Shown here piece after piece: positions 26,555-34,729 of a stretch of 64,000 bases of DNA; positions within the stretch are counted from its first letter, which is position 1; each line of letters starts with the position of its first letter. The DNA comes from CAVVGZ01 sp963841845. Its GTDB lineage: Bacteria; Chloroflexota; Anaerolineae; Anaerolineales; Anaerolineaceae. The stretch is taken from assembly GCA_963841845.1 (NCBI GenBank), contig CAWJEG010000016.1:1-64000 (forward strand), given 5' to 3'. The translations under genes and the position numbers were made by a program. The notes beneath the pieces were generated by a model that saw only the letters and a program-made list of their open reading frames with translations, did no database searches and was not told where the DNA came from.

Positions 26555-26945
26555 GGTTCGCTATCTTGTTGTCGGTGGTTACGCTCTGGCGTTGCATGGA
26601 CACCCGCGTTATACAAAAGATCTGGATGTGTGGGTGGAATGCAGCCGGAAAAATGCCGGCTCACTGTTGCGGGCACTTTCACAATTTGGCATGGGTTCAC
26701 TTGGGTTAAGTGAGGGAGATTTTCTGGTTCCCGATCAGGTAGTGCAGCTGGGTTATCCGCCAAACCGTATTGATATACTACTTGCTGCTTCGGGGGTTGA
26801 ATTTAGAGAGTGTTATCCTAAACGGGTAGAAATATTGCTTGACGGCGTATTGGTAAATTTCATTGACATTTTGAGTTTGAAGAAAAACAAGAAAGCAGCC
26901 GGACGTCTGCAGGACCTGGCAGATTTAGAACATTTAGGGGGCTAG
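26505..26945 (+). CDS. Nucleotidyltransferase-fold protein (AbiEii/DUF6036-like)
   Basis: A 146-residue protein from ATG 26505 (MFNQDFKEFIALLNRN). It has a minimal nucleotidyltransferase core: the glycine motif VVGGYALALHGHPRY, the first catalytic acidic pair KDLDVWVE, and the third acidic position in NRIDILLAASG. The C-terminus LKKNKKAAGRLQDLADLEHL is the usual closing helix. Such proteins modify RNA or protein with nucleotides in toxin-antitoxin or abortive infection systems. The frame is longer upstream but that part lies inside the overlapping partner gene. Confidence 0.7.
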   Translation: MFNQDFKEFIALLNRNKVRYLVVGGYALALHGHPRYTKDLDVWVECSRKNAGSLLRALSQFGMGSLGLSEGDFLVPDQVVQLGYPPNRIDILLAASGVEFRECYPKRVEILLDGVLVNFIDILSLKKNKKAAGRLQDLADLEHLGG

Positions 26946-27137
26946 ATTAAACTTACCCGGTTCTAAATCCTGATCCTGGAAAATGTAACAGGTCTAGCCA
27001 CCCGGGGGAATTTTAATATCCCGCTATAAACCAGTCTGAACGCTTTGCGTTAGAGCCGGTATATCCCGTCATTCTTAATCTTCTATTCATTCCTTGCAAG
27101 TATGATAAGGAGAAGGTCTAACCAGGAATCTCTCCAA

Positions 27138-28052
27138 TCAGACCTGCGGCAGGATCTGAGCAGCGACCTTCTCAATTGTGGAAAGGTCGTCCAGGCAGAA
27201 CTGCTGCAGGATGAGGCGCTGAATCCCCAGCCCGGAATATTCGCCAATCTGATCCACGATTTGGGAAGGAGTGCCAACCAGGCCCTTACCGCGCCATTCT
27301 TCCAGCGGCTTGCCGGCCATTTTTTCCCTCAAGTCTGCGTCGTTATCTCCCAAAATAATATTGACCATCATGGTACGGCGGATTTCATGGATCGAGCGGC
27401 CCTGCTCCTCCAGGATGCTGGAAAGCCGGGCGGTTAATTCCGCCAGAGCCTGGGGGGAAACACGGAATATGTTCCACTCATCTGCATAATCAGCTACCAG
27501 CCGGGGTGTGCGGTTGAGACCGCGGCCGCCAATCACCAGGTGAGGGCCTCCCGGGCGCTGCGGGCGGGGAAGGAGCACAGCATCCTCAAGGGAGTAGTAC
27601 TCACCGGTGAAGGTCAGCGGTGCATCGTCCCTGAACAATCTCGTGATGATTTCCAATGCCTCCCCAAAGCGCTTGAAACGTCCTTTGAGTTCCAACAGGT
27701 CAAAACTGTAATTGCGATGTTCCCTTTCCAGCCAACCGGCACCGAGACCGAGCTGCAGCCTACCCCCGGATAGATCATCAATATCGCGCGCCATGCGGGC
27801 AATGTTGACCGGATGGTGCATGGAAATGGGGGAGACCAGCGGACCAAATTGGATGCGGCGGGTGTTGGTGGCAAGCCAGGCCAGGGATACCCAGCAGTCC
27901 AGGGATGGTTGGTCCGGCGGTTGGGAATTGGTGATGTGATCTGAACGGTACAGGGCAGAGAAGCCGAGATCTTCCACTGCATGTGCGATTCGTTCGAGCA
28001 GCTGCCACGTTAATCCGTTTTGTCCTTCGATCATGATTGCCAGTTCCATCAT
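27138..28052 (-). CDS. LLM-class flavin-dependent oxidoreductase (F420/FMN type)
   Basis: A ~304-residue TIM-barrel monooxygenase or reductase. Family blocks are LSGGRLQLGLGAGWLEREH, the substrate loop LGFSALYRSDHIT, and VGTPSQIVDQIGEYSGLGIQ near the C-terminus. The layout with GPHLVIGGRG and DEWNIF is common among F420-dependent members, but FMN use cannot be excluded. It is divergently transcribed from the alcohol dehydrogenase gene; the shared 135-bp spacer carries two overlapping palindromes. Confidence 0.82.
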   Translation of the reverse strand: MMELAIMIEGQNGLTWQLLERIAHAVEDLGFSALYRSDHITNSQPPDQPSLDCWVSLAWLATNTRRIQFGPLVSPISMHHPVNIARMARDIDDLSGGRLQLGLGAGWLEREHRNYSFDLLELKGRFKRFGEALEIITRLFRDDAPLTFTGEYYSLEDAVLLPRPQRPGGPHLVIGGRGLNRTPRLVADYADEWNIFRVSPQALAELTARLSSILEEQGRSIHEIRRTMMVNIILGDNDADLREKMAGKPLEEWRGKGLVGTPSQIVDQIGEYSGLGIQRLILQQFCLDDLSTIEKVAAQILPQV

Positions 28053-28124
28053 CACACCTCGCTATCAAGCCAAATTTTTCAAGGAACATCCTATAATTAA
28101 GTCTATCACAGTGAAACTGGCATT

Positions 28125-28149
28125 GTTTGTAAGTGACAAACGGTTGTCA
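28125..28149. promoter_or_regulatory. Overlapping palindromes in the divergent LLM/alcohol dehydrogenase spacer
   Basis: GTTTGT-AAGTG-ACAAAC (28125-28141) and TGACAA-ACGG-TTGTCA (28134-28149) are two perfect 6-bp inverted repeats that share bases. They could be an operator for a dimeric regulator controlling one or both divergent genes. No regulator gene lies beside them. Confidence 0.4.
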
Positions 28150-28186
28150 TTAAATTCCCGAATTTAATCCCCCAGGGGAGGTAAAG

Positions 28187-29203
28187 ATGAAAGTTGTTGA
28201 AATTGTTGCTCCCAGGCAGTTGGAAATTGTAGAAAGGCCTGATCCCTTTGCATGGGGAGAATTTGTGGTGGTGAAGATTGATGTTGCTCCGATGTGCAGC
28301 GAGTACAAATACTACCGGGATGGTGATTACCACCGCCCATTTGGGCATGAGGCTGCCGGTGTTGTGGTAGAGGCGGCCCAGCCAGGCAAACTAAAGGTGG
28401 GCGATCGTGTATTTGGTCCGCCGCGCTACGCCTGTGGAAAGTGCGAATTGTGCCTGGCGGGTGATTTTATCTACTGCCGCAATACCCTGGATGTTTATGG
28501 GCTGACCGGCAATACTACCGGCCGGGACACCTATGCCCAGTATTTCCTCAAGCAGGACTGGCTGCTGGTAGAGATTCCGGATGATTTGACGCTTGAACAT
28601 GCCAGCATGGGCTGCTGCGCCCTTGGGCCCACTTATACTGCCGTAAAGCGGATGGATGTCGGTCCGTTTGACACGGTAATCATCACCGGATTGGGACCGG
28701 TTGGCCTGGGTGGGGTGATCAACGCTACCTTCAGGGGTGCCAGGGTGATTGGGGTGGAGCCCAGCCCGTACCGGGCTAAACTGGCCAAAGACCTGGGCGC
28801 CGAGATTGTGCTCGATCCGCAGGATGCGCATCTGCGGCAGGCAATCCTCGATTTGACCGGCGGCGAGGGTGCGGGCAAGTCCATTGACTGCTCCGGGAAC
28901 GCCGCTGCCCAGCGCCTGATGATTGAAGCGCTCAAACCGAGGGGGCAGGCGTCTTTTGTGGGTGAGGGAGGAGATTTCAGCGCCCATACCAGCAAGGACA
29001 TGCTGCGCAAGGGGCTGACCCTGCATGGATGCTGGCATTACAACATGGGGGATGTACCAGGAGTTTTACAGGTGATCCGCAAGAATACGGAAAAGCTGGA
29101 GCGCCTGATCACCCACAAATTCCCCATGGACCAGGTACAGAACGCGTTTGAACTGCAGATGAAAGGGGATACCGGTAAAGTCCTGCTCTATCCCTGGGAA
29201 TAA
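28187..29203 (+). CDS. Zinc-dependent alcohol dehydrogenase (MDR family)
   Basis: A 338-residue medium-chain dehydrogenase. Catalytic zinc ligands are seen in APMCSEYK and FGHEAAG, the structural zinc loop in YACGKCELCLAGDFIYC, and the NAD(P) fold in GLGPVGLGG with VIGVEPS. GGGGAGG precedes ATG 28187. It oxidises an alcohol or polyol; the substrate is not defined by the sequence. It precedes the convergently oriented glycyl radical enzyme genes, which may provide or use its product. Confidence 0.85.
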   Translation: MKVVEIVAPRQLEIVERPDPFAWGEFVVVKIDVAPMCSEYKYYRDGDYHRPFGHEAAGVVVEAAQPGKLKVGDRVFGPPRYACGKCELCLAGDFIYCRNTLDVYGLTGNTTGRDTYAQYFLKQDWLLVEIPDDLTLEHASMGCCALGPTYTAVKRMDVGPFDTVIITGLGPVGLGGVINATFRGARVIGVEPSPYRAKLAKDLGAEIVLDPQDAHLRQAILDLTGGEGAGKSIDCSGNAAAQRLMIEALKPRGQASFVGEGGDFSAHTSKDMLRKGLTLHGCWHYNMGDVPGVLQVIRKNTEKLERLITHKFPMDQVQNAFELQMKGDTGKVLLYPWE

Positions 29204-29222
29204 ATATTTGGCGGGCTGGAAA

Positions 29223-30146
29223 TTATCCGCCTACCTGGACCTTTAATCCGGGGCGGCTTACCAGGCGGACAGCCTGGTCAAGCCAAGCACGGCCTTCAGG
29301 TGTATCCTGTAATCCCTTCTGATCCTCGAAGAGGTACGGGCGGCATAAACGGGTGTATTTATCCTTGCCGAATTGGTGGAACGGCATCAGGTGCACCCCT
29401 TCGATTTCAAGCCTGGCAGCCAGATCGCCGACAGCCTGAAGATGGTCGTCATCCATATTAAAACCCGGCACCAAAGGAATGCGCAATATGATGCGCGCGC
29501 CAGAATCCACCAAACTGTAAAGGTTGGACATGATCAGCTCGTTGGGGACGGCTGTGTATTCCAGGTGGGTATGGGTGTTGAGGTGCTTGAGATCATACAA
29601 AAACAAACCGGTGAACGGCAGTGCTTTTTGCAGCACATCCCAATCGACCTGTCCGCTGGTTTCCACGGCAGTGTGGATATTGCGCTGGAAACAGCGCTGC
29701 AGAATTTCCAGGCTGAAATCCGGCTGGGCAAAAGGCTCGCCGCCTGAGAGGGTGACCCCGCCCCCAGATTTGCGGTAGAAGGAAAGATCTTTCTGAATTT
29801 CCTGGAAGACTTGCTCGCCGGTCATCTCACGGCCAATGAAGTGCAGCGCCCCGGTGGGACAGATTCGCACACAGTCCCCGCATAAATCACACCTGGAAAA
29901 ATCAATTTTTCTGGCAGGATTTACTTGAGTGTCCGGGTGGATGGCTGTCTGCGGACAGGCTTGAATACAAAGGCCATTCAGTTCGCAGAGGCTGGCACGA
30001 AATTCCAGCTCAATCGTGTCTTTTTGTGATTCCGGGTTGCTGCACCACAGGCAGCGCAGCGGGCAGCCTTTCAGAAAGACAACGGTACGGATGCCGGGTC
30101 CATCGTGGATGGAGTAGCGCTGGATATCGAATACAAGACCTTTCAA
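29223..30146 (-). CDS. Glycyl radical enzyme activase (radical SAM)
   Basis: A 307-residue radical SAM protein that abstracts H from the Gly of the adjacent enzyme. It shows the CxxxCxxC cluster in KGCPLRCLWCSNPES, two extra ferredoxin-type clusters (CELNGLCIQACPQTAI and CDLCGDCVRICPTGAL) typical of activases for non-PFL enzymes, and GGVTLSGGEPFAQ for SAM binding. Its ATG overlaps the glycyl radical enzyme stop by 4 nt, so they form one transcription unit. It is oxygen-sensitive, which fits an anaerobe. Confidence 0.92.
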   Translation of the reverse strand: MKGLVFDIQRYSIHDGPGIRTVVFLKGCPLRCLWCSNPESQKDTIELEFRASLCELNGLCIQACPQTAIHPDTQVNPARKIDFSRCDLCGDCVRICPTGALHFIGREMTGEQVFQEIQKDLSFYRKSGGGVTLSGGEPFAQPDFSLEILQRCFQRNIHTAVETSGQVDWDVLQKALPFTGLFLYDLKHLNTHTHLEYTAVPNELIMSNLYSLVDSGARIILRIPLVPGFNMDDDHLQAVGDLAARLEIEGVHLMPFHQFGKDKYTRLCRPYLFEDQKGLQDTPEGRAWLDQAVRLVSRPGLKVQVGG

Positions 30147-32671
30147 AAACGCATCTCCGCCCGCTGGATGATGGTGTCCTGCACCTCTTTGCTCAGTTCC
30201 ACAAAGACAGCACTGTAACCGCCGACGCGCACGATGAGGTCACGGTAGGTGGAAGGATCTTTCTGTGCTTCCCGCAGGGTTTCACTGTCTACCACGGTGT
30301 ACTGCACCTGCTGACCGCCCATATCCATGTAGCTGCGTACCAGGTCCATCCATTTACTGATGTCGCGCGGGCTGCCAACCGCCGTAAGGTTGAAACGCTG
30401 GTTGAAAGTGACCCCGTTGGGGGTGTGGTAGGCATCGATGGCACGCGCTGCGGAGCGGTGGGCAGCGGTGGGACCATTTACCGGGGCGAATATGGATGGG
30501 CTGGTGGAGTCGGCCAGGGGCGTGCCGGATTTGCGACCATCCGGCGTGGCACCGGTCATTTCTCCAAGGGTGACATAGTTGCCCATGCTGAGCAGCCCCA
30601 TGACAAAGCGGCCGCCGCGCGGGGTGGCGTGGCGCTCATAAGCGGCAGTCCACATTTGCAGGGCGATGCTGGTCCAGTTATCGGCATACTCATCATCACA
30701 ACCGTACTTGGGGGCAGCCATGCACTTCTTGCGCAGATTCCCGGCCCCCTGCCAGTTATTTTGCAGGGCGTTGAGCAGCTCATCCCAGGATACTTCCTGC
30801 CGGCGGAAGATCAAAGTATCAACCGCAGCAAGGATATCCCCGGCATTGGCCATACCTACTGCCAGTACACCGGTTGAGTTGTAACGGCAGCCGCCAGCCT
30901 GGATGTCCACGCCGCTGCTGCGAGGTCCGGGGTACATCAGGTCATGATAAACACAGGGGAAGTTGCGGGTGTAAACCTGGTCGTACACATTGTTGATGAT
31001 GACATTCATCTCAACGGCATACTCGATCTGCTGGCGAACGGCCTCCACAAACTGCTCCATGCTGGTAAATGTGCGCGGGTCGCCGGTTTGCGGGCCGACC
31101 TGCCTGCCGTTGAGCGGGTTTACCCCGTTATGCAGAGCCAGTTCAAGCGGTTTGGGAAGGTTGATCCAGCCGGTATTGTTGCGCCCGTTCATATCCACAC
31201 CGGCGGTGTTGGGGTCTATGTTGTTTTCCTGGCAGCCGACATCGCCGTAATTGCGGGCGTGCTCCAGTTCGACACCGACACAGCTGACCAGGGCTGGAAT
31301 GATGGCATCATCATTGATCAGGATAGGCAGGCCGCCTCCCAGGCGCAGGACTTCCAGAGAACGCTGTAATAGTAGATCCGGAGTGTGTTTGTGCATGCGC
31401 AGGGAAAGGTTGGGGTCCACCAGGTGGACATGGGCGTGGGCTTCGAGCAGCATATAGGAAAGGCGGTTGGTGGAATCGCGGCCGTGAACATCCATTCCGC
31501 CAATATTGATCTTGTCGTTGTTGCCGCCGCCAGCACTGCCAACACTCAATTTGAGCTTGAAAGCACGCGTCTCATTCCACTTCAGGAAGAGACATTCCAG
31601 CAGCTCCTGGGCCTGGGGCTGGGTGATCTCCCCGGCATCCAGGTCGTTTTGCAGGTAGGGCAGCATATACTGGTCAAAGCGTCCAGCTGAGTGGGAATCG
31701 GCCCCCTCACAGAGGGCAGTACCGGCGCGCAGGAAATGGAAGGACTGCAGGGCCTCCCACCAGCTTTCGGCGGGGTGGGCGGGTACTTTACGGCAAATCT
31801 CCGCCATCTTGCGCAGCTCGCCGGCACGGACGGGATCGGTTTCCTTATCAGCCAGGGCACCCGCCAGACCGGCATTGCGATTAGCATAGGTGATCATCCC
31901 GTCGGCAACGATCAGCATGGCTTCATAGATGCTGCGGCGCTCGAAGGTTTCCAGCCCGGAAGGATCAGCGGGAGAAAGGGCATCGATGTACTCCTGAATT
32001 TCCTGCTTGATGCCCAACAGGCCCTTCTTGAGGATGGAAAGATAATCCTGGATGGAATGCGCCAACCCGCCGCCGATGAGCGGGGAGTAGCGGGCGCAGT
32101 CGCCTTCGTGCATAAATTCCCAGGCCTGCGGATAATGGCGGAACAACTCGTTGAAGAAAAATATTTCACGGGCATGAGTGCGCCAGTAAGGCCAGATTTC
32201 CTCTTCGAACAGCTGCTGGTCCTGGGGGGTGAAGACATAGCGCTGGTCGGCGCCCTGCAGCGCTTTGGTGATAAAGATACCCTGCTGCCACTCCTGGGTG
32301 GTGAGGGGAATATACTCCGGGGTGAAATCGACGATGTGGGGACCGCTGGAGGCAGCGCCCATGAACAGCTGGCCTGGCAGCAGGGAGATGGGGATCTCTT
32401 CAAAGACGCGCTGCATGGCCAGGGCGCGCCGCAGGGCAGGGTGCAGCCCCTCGGTTTCTTTATAGGAACGGGTGATTGACAATGCCTGGGCAACGGACAA
32501 TTTGCGTTTGCCGTCCTGATAGTGGGGCAGCATTCCCTCCCGGATGACCTGGATACGCTTTTCCCGGGGGTCATCCGGCTGGAGGGTCATGCCCTCAAAG
32601 AATTCGCCGTACCAGGGGGCTTTGCTGCGCAGCCACCAGGGGGTGACATTATTTTTTACCTGCTCGGTCAT
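30143..32671 (-). CDS. Glycyl radical enzyme of the PFL-like family, substrate unassigned
   Basis: An 842-residue enzyme. ATG 32671 is favoured over the ATG two codons upstream because GGAA then has proper spacing. The glycyl radical loop RVGGYSAVF lies near the C-terminus (radical Gly818), and the thiyl site is GCQE with Cys480 and Glu482. The Glu two residues after Cys is shared with dehydratases, C-N/C-S lyases and aryl-acetate decarboxylases, and excludes pyruvate formate-lyase, which has adjacent cysteines. The Gln between them differs from the common GCVE. Other blocks are EGADSHSAGRFDQYM and GGRFVMGLLSMGNYVTLGE. The frame is undamaged over 2.5 kb. The adjacent alcohol dehydrogenase hints at an aldehyde product. 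Confidence 0.88.
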   Translation of the reverse strand: MTEQVKNNVTPWWLRSKAPWYGEFFEGMTLQPDDPREKRIQVIREGMLPHYQDGKRKLSVAQALSITRSYKETEGLHPALRRALAMQRVFEEIPISLLPGQLFMGAASSGPHIVDFTPEYIPLTTQEWQQGIFITKALQGADQRYVFTPQDQQLFEEEIWPYWRTHAREIFFFNELFRHYPQAWEFMHEGDCARYSPLIGGGLAHSIQDYLSILKKGLLGIKQEIQEYIDALSPADPSGLETFERRSIYEAMLIVADGMITYANRNAGLAGALADKETDPVRAGELRKMAEICRKVPAHPAESWWEALQSFHFLRAGTALCEGADSHSAGRFDQYMLPYLQNDLDAGEITQPQAQELLECLFLKWNETRAFKLKLSVGSAGGGNNDKINIGGMDVHGRDSTNRLSYMLLEAHAHVHLVDPNLSLRMHKHTPDLLLQRSLEVLRLGGGLPILINDDAIIPALVSCVGVELEHARNYGDVGCQENNIDPNTAGVDMNGRNNTGWINLPKPLELALHNGVNPLNGRQVGPQTGDPRTFTSMEQFVEAVRQQIEYAVEMNVIINNVYDQVYTRNFPCVYHDLMYPGPRSSGVDIQAGGCRYNSTGVLAVGMANAGDILAAVDTLIFRRQEVSWDELLNALQNNWQGAGNLRKKCMAAPKYGCDDEYADNWTSIALQMWTAAYERHATPRGGRFVMGLLSMGNYVTLGEMTGATPDGRKSGTPLADSTSPSIFAPVNGPTAAHRSAARAIDAYHTPNGVTFNQRFNLTAVGSPRDISKWMDLVRSYMDMGGQQVQYTVVDSETLREAQKDPSTYRDLIVRVGGYSAVFVELSKEVQDTIIQRAEMRF

Positions 32672-32865
32672 ATTCATTTCCTTAATATATATTTCGGACA
32701 GTCCTGCTGCACCATCCGGAAAGAACTCACCCCATGCATATCCGCCGACATTACCGACGTCCGGTGAATGATAAACCTTCTTCTAAATATTAAAGCCAAT
32801 TATAAGGGAATTTTTGTGATATTTATCCACTGCATACCGCTGACATCCGGCACATGGGCCACCTC

Positions 32866-33252
32866 TTAACCCTGAACAGGTGGGAGAGGGCGGGATTGTA
32901 TTCTGTGGGCAGCCAGGAACAGGCCGGAGATGAGAAGAAGCGGTAGTGAAAGGTAAACAAAAACATCCCACCCCTGCAGGATGATGTTGAAAGCCAGGTT
33001 AAATATAACGGTGTAAATCAAGAAGGCTATCCCAGACCGGAGAGGGTTGTTCCAGAACAGGATCAGGATGAACGCCAGGATGATCGAGGGCAGGGAGTGG
33101 ATGATGAACCCGCCGATTTTTTCCAGCAGGCTGCCTGGCATATCAAAAACATCCAGGGAGAAGAGCAGCAGGAACAGGAGAAACAGAATGGCAAGGATGC
33201 GGGGGAGCCAGATGAATTTGGACGGAATGGATTGAACCTTCATATCATTCAC
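32866..33252 (-). CDS. Small four-helix membrane protein (DUF7670-like)
   Basis: A 128-residue protein with four hydrophobic segments (ILAILFLLFLLLFSLDVF, IILAFILILFWNN, GIAFLIYTVIFNLAFNII, and YLSLPLLLISGLFLAA). The pattern LPRILAILFLLFL followed by a Phe-Asp turn is common in an uncharacterised bacterial membrane family. Start is GTG 33252 or ATG 33243; neither has a strong ribosome site. Function unknown. Confidence 0.6.
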   Translation of the reverse strand: MNDMKVQSIPSKFIWLPRILAILFLLFLLLFSLDVFDMPGSLLEKIGGFIIHSLPSIILAFILILFWNNPLRSGIAFLIYTVIFNLAFNIILQGWDVFVYLSLPLLLISGLFLAAHRIQSRPLPPVQG

Positions 33253-33344
33253 GAACCTTTCTTGAAAACTATTTTCATAACCATACTATACGACATATTC
33301 TGGTAAATTGCATTGGTAAGAGAGAAATCTTTCTGGATTAATGC

Positions 33345-33373
33345 TTGACTTTAAGTATGGATGTTTGTATTAT
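33345..33373 (+). promoter_or_regulatory. Strong sigma-70 promoter of the aminotransferase/ABC operon
   Basis: TTGACT (33345-33350), a 17-bp spacer, and TATTAT (33368-33373). It lies in an AT-rich leader of ~210 nt before the first gene and marks the left boundary of the catabolic island. Apart from this and the site at 33386, nothing is recognisable between 33253 and 33586. Confidence 0.65.
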
Positions 33374-33385
33374 ATTAATATTGGT

Positions 33386-33396
33386 TTGGTCGACAA
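33386..33396. promoter_or_regulatory. Candidate GntR/FCD operator
   Basis: TTGGTCGACAA is an imperfect palindrome of the TTGGT-N-ACCAA style bound by FCD-type GntR regulators. It falls just after the predicted transcription start. Two GntR genes lie in the same island, at 49830 and 50819. Confidence 0.35.
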
Positions 33397-33586
33397 TTTT
33401 ACAAAATTACAAAATCACCCTGATATTTTCTCAATCATTATTGTTTGAATTCAATATTTGCTCGGTAAATATCCAAATTCATGGATAAAGTAAAAAACAC
33501 CTCATTGATTTCTAAAGGGGGATTTTTCTTCATTTTGGATGTATTTGGTTATTTATGTATTTATTAAATTGGGAGGTATTTATTGA

Positions 33587-34729
33587 ATGGAGAGTTCAGC
33601 CAGGAAGTTAATACAGGAAGTTCCTATAGAAGGAAGAGATTTTCGGGGAAGTTATCCAAATATTGAAATACCAGATGTTGTGAAAGAAACAATTTATGAT
33701 TCATTAAGAAGGAAACAAACCCATTATGTAAAGGTTCCCGGAATTCAACCATTGAGAGAATCAGTTTCTGGTTTTCTTAAAACTATGAATTTAGATATTT
33801 TGCCTGAACAAGTAATCATAACTGCTGGCAAACAGGAAAGCTATTTTGTCTCCTTACAAGGATTATCCAGGCAGTTCTCAGACATTGATGCACGGGGTTA
33901 TCGTGAAGAAAGAAATTTAGCCACATTTAATGCCATAAGGAATAAACCAATCATTGGTATTCCGGCTGTCTGCCACCCGGGAGTAAGATTGGCTTTAAAT
34001 GTCAGACCCCGGCAAGTTATGGAAATCCCAGTCAATCCGGATCTGGGTTATTCACCAGATATTAAGGCAATTGAAAACAGTATGTCCCAGGGGTGTGATG
34101 TCATTTATTTAGAGTCTCCAAACCAATTAACCGGGTTTATTTATTCTGAAGATATTGTCATGAGTATTTCACGTTTGCTTGAAAAATATGATGCTTTAGC
34201 AGTATGGGACCAGGGTCTGGCTCCTTCGGTGATGGATAACTATGTATCCTTAGCGAAAGTATCTCCCGATCGCACCATTGTCAATGGGGAGTTGTGGCCA
34301 GGAATTGGGATATCAACATGGCAAATTGGATATGTTGCTGCTCCAACCCCTTATGTTGAAGGCTTAACTGCAATCAAACAGGTGATTTCAATTTGTACAG
34401 GCACACCTTCCCAATGGGGGTATTTGGGAGGAGCGATTGCTTTCTCAGAAAAACATCCCCAACTCTTACAAGAAATTTCGGATTTGAAAAATGAAGTCCT
34501 GACAATCTATTCACAAGACAAGCGAATCCTTGCTGGACAGGCTGAAAGCATATTGGCCATTAATTTTGGATCGCATGTTGAAAAAGCAAAAGAACTATTA
34601 AATAAGTTAAAAATTCAGGTGATGGATGGTGCGAACTTTAATGCCCCTGGTGTATTAAGAATCACAATAAAGCCAGATGCCCTAACTGTAGAAGTAATCA
34701 ATGACCTTTTGGAAGGGGTGATGGTATGA
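33587..34729 (+). CDS. Aminotransferase-fold protein without the PLP lysine (predicted pseudoenzyme)
   Basis: A 380-residue fold-type I protein with a good GGGAGG site. The frame is complete and the overall layout follows class I/II aminotransferases (VITAGKQESYFVSLQG, IYLESPNQLTGFIY, AVWDQGLAPSV). Where active enzymes have a Ser-Lys and a Gly-x-Arg, as in the next gene (LSKTYAMTGWRVGW), this one reads GELWPGIGISTWQIGYV: no Lys is available for the Schiff base and the phosphate-binding Arg is Gln. It should not be a transaminase. Its stop overlaps the start of a normal aminotransferase (ATGA), so it may serve as a regulatory or scaffolding partner. Confidence 0.75.
   Translation: MESSARKLIQEVPIEGRDFRGSYPNIEIPDVVKETIYDSLRRKQTHYVKVPGIQPLRESVSGFLKTMNLDILPEQVIITAGKQESYFVSLQGLSRQFSDIDARGYREERNLATFNAIRNKPIIGIPAVCHPGVRLALNVRPRQVMEIPVNPDLGYSPDIKAIENSMSQGCDVIYLESPNQLTGFIYSEDIVMSISRLLEKYDALAVWDQGLAPSVMDNYVSLAKVSPDRTIVNGELWPGIGISTWQIGYVAAPTPYVEGLTAIKQVISICTGTPSQWGYLGGAIAFSEKHPQLLQEISDLKNEVLTIYSQDKRILAGQAESILAINFGSHVEKAKELLNKLKIQVMDGANFNAPGVLRITIKPDALTVEVINDLLEGVMV

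Noticed and set aside
30026..32479. Long plus-strand frames opposite the glycyl radical enzyme and its activase
   Set aside because: They are antisense shadows of two undamaged, well-identified genes.
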